From NCBI GenBank assembly GCA_009760855.2, contig WPIO01000101.1, positions 982,001 to 1,046,000 of the forward strand: 64,000 nucleotides of DNA, given 5' to 3'. The position numbers and the translations under genes were made by a program. The notes under the pieces were generated by a model. That model searched no databases. It saw only the letters and a program-made list of their open reading frames with translations, and had not been told where the DNA came from. This stretch comes from Cristatella mucedo (lineage: Eukaryota; Bryozoa; Phylactolaemata; Cristatellidae). This document shows positions 60,683 through 64,000 of the stretch, piece after piece (within the stretch, counting starts at the first letter, position 1; every line of letters begins with the position of its first letter).

Positions 60683-62330
60683 TCATTAACAACTGCGGCT
60701 ACCAGCGCTCAATTCCACAGATCTTCATTTTGGTCGACGAAGCCCAGAGTTTCCAGCATGTGCGGTTTCGGAGTTCGGTGTTTCTGAGAAAGCATCCGCT
60801 TGCTCGCTCATGGAGAGCAACTGTTCAGCAGCATTCGACGTCGGCAGCAGAATGTTGCTATCGACGTAAGCCGATGCTGGGCGCCTGTTGCACACGTTAC
60901 CGCTTCAACCTACGCTCTGCAAAAGAAAGGCTGTAATAGTTCATCATCGCTGGATTGCGATTTCAACAGGAAGCAAACAGAGGCATTTTAATCCGAATCC
61001 AATTGACCTTCGCTCTAATTCTTGATCTTAATGGTGGCTGTTTCAAATACAGGACTGTGTAGAATATTTGTACCAGTTCCCAGGTACTTCTCGAAGTCGA
61101 ATAATTGAACGATGCAATCAGTGCTGGAACGGTACATGCAATTCGGCGATGGTTCCATCATGAACTAAGAGTGCGAGAGCAACAGATTTTAAATCAGCAA
61201 AGTCTACTTTATGCCGACGAAGTATATTTTCTTGTGCGGGTGTAGGAATCAATTCGGCTCGGTGTTCGAATCATCGATTTTGAGCAGCAGTCGCTCAAAA
61301 CGTTTGTTAGCTCCAAGCTAGCGCGTCACATTTATTTTGAAAGGAAGAAATAGTGTTGACAGGCGCAATCTACAGGACTCATTGAGCGTGGACAACTTCG
61401 ACATTAATTTTCCAACCAGTTCGGACTCTGAAGGGAGAAATTGTGCACTGTAGGCTCCGACTGCCAAATCGAGGCGATGTCTGCGGCAACCCAACAACGG
61501 CCGATCAAACAGATTAGCTGTTGCCGCGTTTGTAGATCAACTGCCACCAAACAGGCAGACTACTCGTTCGGCTAGTAGGTTGAACCACTGCAGTGCTGTA
61601 CGGTTGAACTCCACTTGATTGACAGCTGGGAAGGCTGTCTCGTCAAGCAGTGAGGCAAATGCCAGCAGAAAAACCTGGGACTCACTGCCGACTAATTTTT
61701 CAGTCAATGTAATCAAGAGACCTTAACATGTTTTGAACACAAGCTACACGAATTACTTCTGAAAATACGCACCGAAATTGCATGAAGGCGGGTAACTTAC
61801 GAATAAAGTTGGTTGCATCTTCTGACCAGTCATCCAACAAGAGGGCATATTGCGATGACACACTGGCAAAAGTCGATATTTTCTTCTCAACTTGCCGTGA
61901 CCAATCGAAACATTTACTTTCTCAACGTCTTGGTGGACAGTTGGAATAAGCTGGTATTCGTGATCGTGCATTATTTTTCGCAGCATATCAATTCGTGCTC
62001 GTCCATAACGTTACAAACGAGCCATTTGGTGGATTTCGGTAGATTTTGAGTCGATCGTGTATTCCAGAGTTCACTGATCAGTCACCAAACTAGTTTCAGC
62101 ACTGCCCGTTGATGAAATGCTTTAAGCAGCAAGCAAGTTGAAACCTTCCAAGTAGTTTTCGTGTTTGGTCTTGAGATGTGCGTCATCAAGTTGTTGTAGC
62201 CATTTTTAACGTCTCACTGTCGCTCCAAACCCCATATGCGTTACCAGAGTTTAGAAGTCTTAGTTCCACTGAGTCTTGAACTCAGTGGAGCTCGTACAGA
62301 GAGACGTCGCTCAGCGAACGAGCTTGGTAG
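60640..62330 (-). pseudogene. hAT-like transposase with BED finger, degraded
   Basis: Minus-strand fragments in the expected order: BED end AHLKTKHENYLEGFNLL (about 62,190-62,120); VEKKIS-to-YALLLDDWSEDATNFIRK (about 61,893-61,800) around the first acidic catalytic region; LLAFASLLDETAFPAVNQVE (about 61,660-61,600); GCRRHRLDLAVGAYSAQF (about 61,495-61,440); and the dimerisation-domain motif LLPTSNAAEQLLSM (about 60,850-60,808). The tail is acidic, encoded partly by a 9-bp tandem repeat. Family members excise and insert DNA transposons in the nucleus. Several stops and frameshifts separate the blocks, so it is dead. Terminal inverted repeats were not found. Confidence 0.75.
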
Positions 62331-62454
62331 TCAAAACAACTAAGAATCGAGTGGTCAAGATTTTTAAAGTTTCATTGGCCAAAGCGCCAAAGTTGTAGAA
62401 ACCACCGGTGTATGTTTTCAAAATGCACTCACACCGTCGTGCGAATGAATGATA

Positions 62455-62832
62455 ATGATGATGCACTAGATAAAGCGCCCTCAGAGAACTTAATCTCTTT
62501 CTATTCGCTTTACATTTGCTGCAAAGGGAAACGCGATTGAATGGTGAGTAATATCATGCTTGATAAACATGAATAACATGGTTAGGGGTGACATGCATAG
62601 GGTCATCAGGTGTGGTTATTGGCAGCATGCACAGTGCCAGCATGCCTAAACACATGAAGGACGAATCACAGGGACCCACTAAATGCTGTCCTAAATAGCT
62701 GTGTTTTTAAGTTCTTTTTAAATGTGGTCATGTCAGGGGATGTTGTGACGCAAGTCGGGAGTGAGTTCCAGGGTTTGGGAGCACACGAACTAAATGTACT
62801 GTCTCCAAAGGATTTGAGGTTTGTGCGAGGTA
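62455..62832 (-). mobile_element. 3' fragment of CR1/L2 family B
   Basis: Tail (an ATG/ATA-rich remnant), hairpin segment (one arm mutated, ctattcgctttac), UTR and a short piece of degraded RT C-terminus to about 62,832. It is older than the 32-kb copy, judging by its changes. Confidence 0.85.
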
Positions 62833-63485
62833 TAACAGAAGACGAGCCAGCCCCTGCGATCTTTTAGCTAAGCTCACTCTCTGCTGGGTTGGAATAAGCA
62901 TCGCGTAAGTGCTAGCATATACTACCTCACCGGGCAAAAGAGATTTGTCTTTATTCCTCTCGCGGCGTGTATATATTAATATATGTGTGTGTGTGTGTTT
63001 CGTTGTGTTTGTGCGTTCGTGCTTGTGTGCGTGCGCGTTCGTGCGTGTGCTTTTTCGTGTGCCTAGATACAAGGATACGCATTTAGAGCAACAGGAGCTC
63101 GATATGAGTCACGACTATATGAGCCTCAAAGAGGGCGCACATGCAGGCGCAGGCGTGCTTCGGTTAGCAGGCCACGCCCGCAAGGAGGCCAGCCGACGCT
63201 TTTGGACCGTCAGACGGGTGGGCCGCAGGGTGCGGTGCTCCCTTTACCTTTAAGACATCAGGCAGACGCCGCAGTCGGTCTCGGACGACGTATGCACTGA
63301 CACGTTCGCTAGCCAGTCGCTTGATGGTTTTCGAGTGACTATGGGCGAAGGGTGAAATGCGAAACTCCGCCGAGGTAAGCAACTCACAAGAGTGGGAGTC
63401 TGTAAGATCGAGGTACGTAGGTTTAGTGCCGTCGCGTATTCGCCACTCGGTACTTTCTAGTTCTACATAACGGATTTGATAGTTG
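62833..63485 (+). other. Unassigned stretch with (GT)n tract
   Basis: Contains a GT/TGTGC-rich microsatellite at about 62,981-63,058. The 114-codon frame at 62,909-63,253 depends on it. I see no supported gene. Confidence 0.5.
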
Positions 63486-63487
63486 GT

Positions 63488-63522
<35 letters not shown>

Positions 63523-63525
63523 GAG

Positions 63526-63587
<62 letters not shown>

Positions 63588-63604
63588 GGGAGAGAGAGAG
63601 AGAG
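63486..63604 (+). repeat. (GA)n microsatellite
   Basis: GA repeat with GAAA and GGGG interruptions. Confidence 0.97.
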
Positions 63605-63659
63605 CGTTCCGATGAGTCTTCGAGAAGTCTTTCGTACAAAGTGGTGAGCATGTGACCTA

Positions 63660-63830
63660 TCATGGGATTGCCCTGGGTCTTAGCCCAGGAGGTAATGTGC
63701 TCGAACTTTCCACGACCCGAGTTTCGGGTTCGAGTCCTGCTTTGGGCGATCTTATGTCGCCCACTGTAAGTGGTGGTCATCAACGTTAAGGCTCTTTTAC
63801 CGCTATATAAATGAGAGTATTGAATCCGCT
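63660..63830 (+). mobile_element. tRNA-derived SINE, family S1
   Basis: A-box-like TAGCCCAGGAGG at 63,681-63,692 and a perfect B-box GGTTCGAGTCC at 63,727-63,737, at tRNA-like spacing. The body (ggtggtcatc, aaggctcttttaccgctata) matches the minus-strand element at 22,405-22,560. The acceptor arm does not pair well, so it is not a functional tRNA gene. Confidence 0.65.
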
Positions 63831-64000
63831 AACCTTTTATTACGAGGTTTGGTTTGGGCTGAAAGAAAGGCACGGAGAATAATTCCACCAGACACAGCCT
63901 TCATGTAGGAAGAGTACCGAAGTCTCGATTCGCGCCTCGGACTTCAGCTCCCGGGCGTCTCGCGCTGGAAGATACTCGGTACAAGGAATTTCCCAAAGGG
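63831..64000 (+). other. Unassigned end of window
   Basis: 170 bases with no open frame, repeat match or motif that I can support. Confidence 0.5.

Noticed and set aside
62909-63253. 114-codon plus-strand frame with valine/cysteine-rich centre
   Set aside because: Largely encoded by the (GT)n microsatellite. No conserved features.
63670-63748. Possible functional tRNA gene
   Set aside because: Although A- and B-boxes are good, the acceptor stem pairs poorly and the body matches a second dispersed copy, so it is a SINE head.

Overview
This is eukaryotic, almost certainly animal, nuclear DNA dominated by repeats. The signs are short GT-AG introns, CR1/L2-type non-LTR reverse transcriptases, tRNA-derived SINEs, a hAT-like transposase relic and many long (GA/CT)n and (GT)n tracts. 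There is no operon, ribosome-binding-site or other prokaryotic signal. I cannot name the species. A marine invertebrate would fit the repeat types, but that is a guess.

Layout. Most of the window consists of copies of one roughly 12-kb repeat, called here unit U. Its order, read on the + strand in the copy at 9,736-21,950, is: head block H (about 9.7-13.1 kb), middle block M (13.1-16.2 kb), a spliced gene (16.26-18.93 kb) and tail block T (19.5-21.9 kb). U appears inverted at 1-9,735; forward at 9,736-21,950; as forward fragments at 23,827-25,812 and 30,919-32,934; forward but internally deleted at 32,935-38,690; inverted at about 41,290-53,030, split by the edge of the second palindrome; and inverted and internally deleted at 55,110-59,230. 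Two nearly perfect giant palindromes result: arms 1-9,735 / 11,557-21,290 with a 1.8-kb spacer, and arms 36,502-39,798 / 40,189-43,492 with a 0.4-kb spacer. They are either young inverted duplications or assembly fold-backs.

The gene in U is the main result. When spliced, it encodes a Max-like bHLH-leucine-zipper protein: a small ATG exon, an acidic exon, a variable exon, a basic/helix-1 exon, a helix-2/zipper exon and a C-terminal exon. All donor and acceptor phases agree. The two palindrome arms each carry an open 226-codon copy, and 44,690-48,068 (minus) carries a diverged open 290-codon paralogue. The copies at 35.1 kb and 59.1 kb are broken, each with a damaged splice site. None of the copies keeps all the E-box-contacting residues of Max.

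Between and inside the U copies are other mobile elements. These are a 5'-truncated CR1/L2-type element with an open 482-codon RT frame (25.8-27.5 kb, minus), several 3' ends of the same family with (TAA)n tails, a second CR1-like family with an ACATT tail inside the palindrome arms, and a 3.4-kb fold-back element with about 0.94-kb inverted ends (27,523-30,918). There is also a BED-finger hAT-like transposase pseudogene (60.6-62.3 kb, minus) and at least two SINE families. The last kilobase (62.8-64.0 kb) holds microsatellites and a SINE and is otherwise unassigned.
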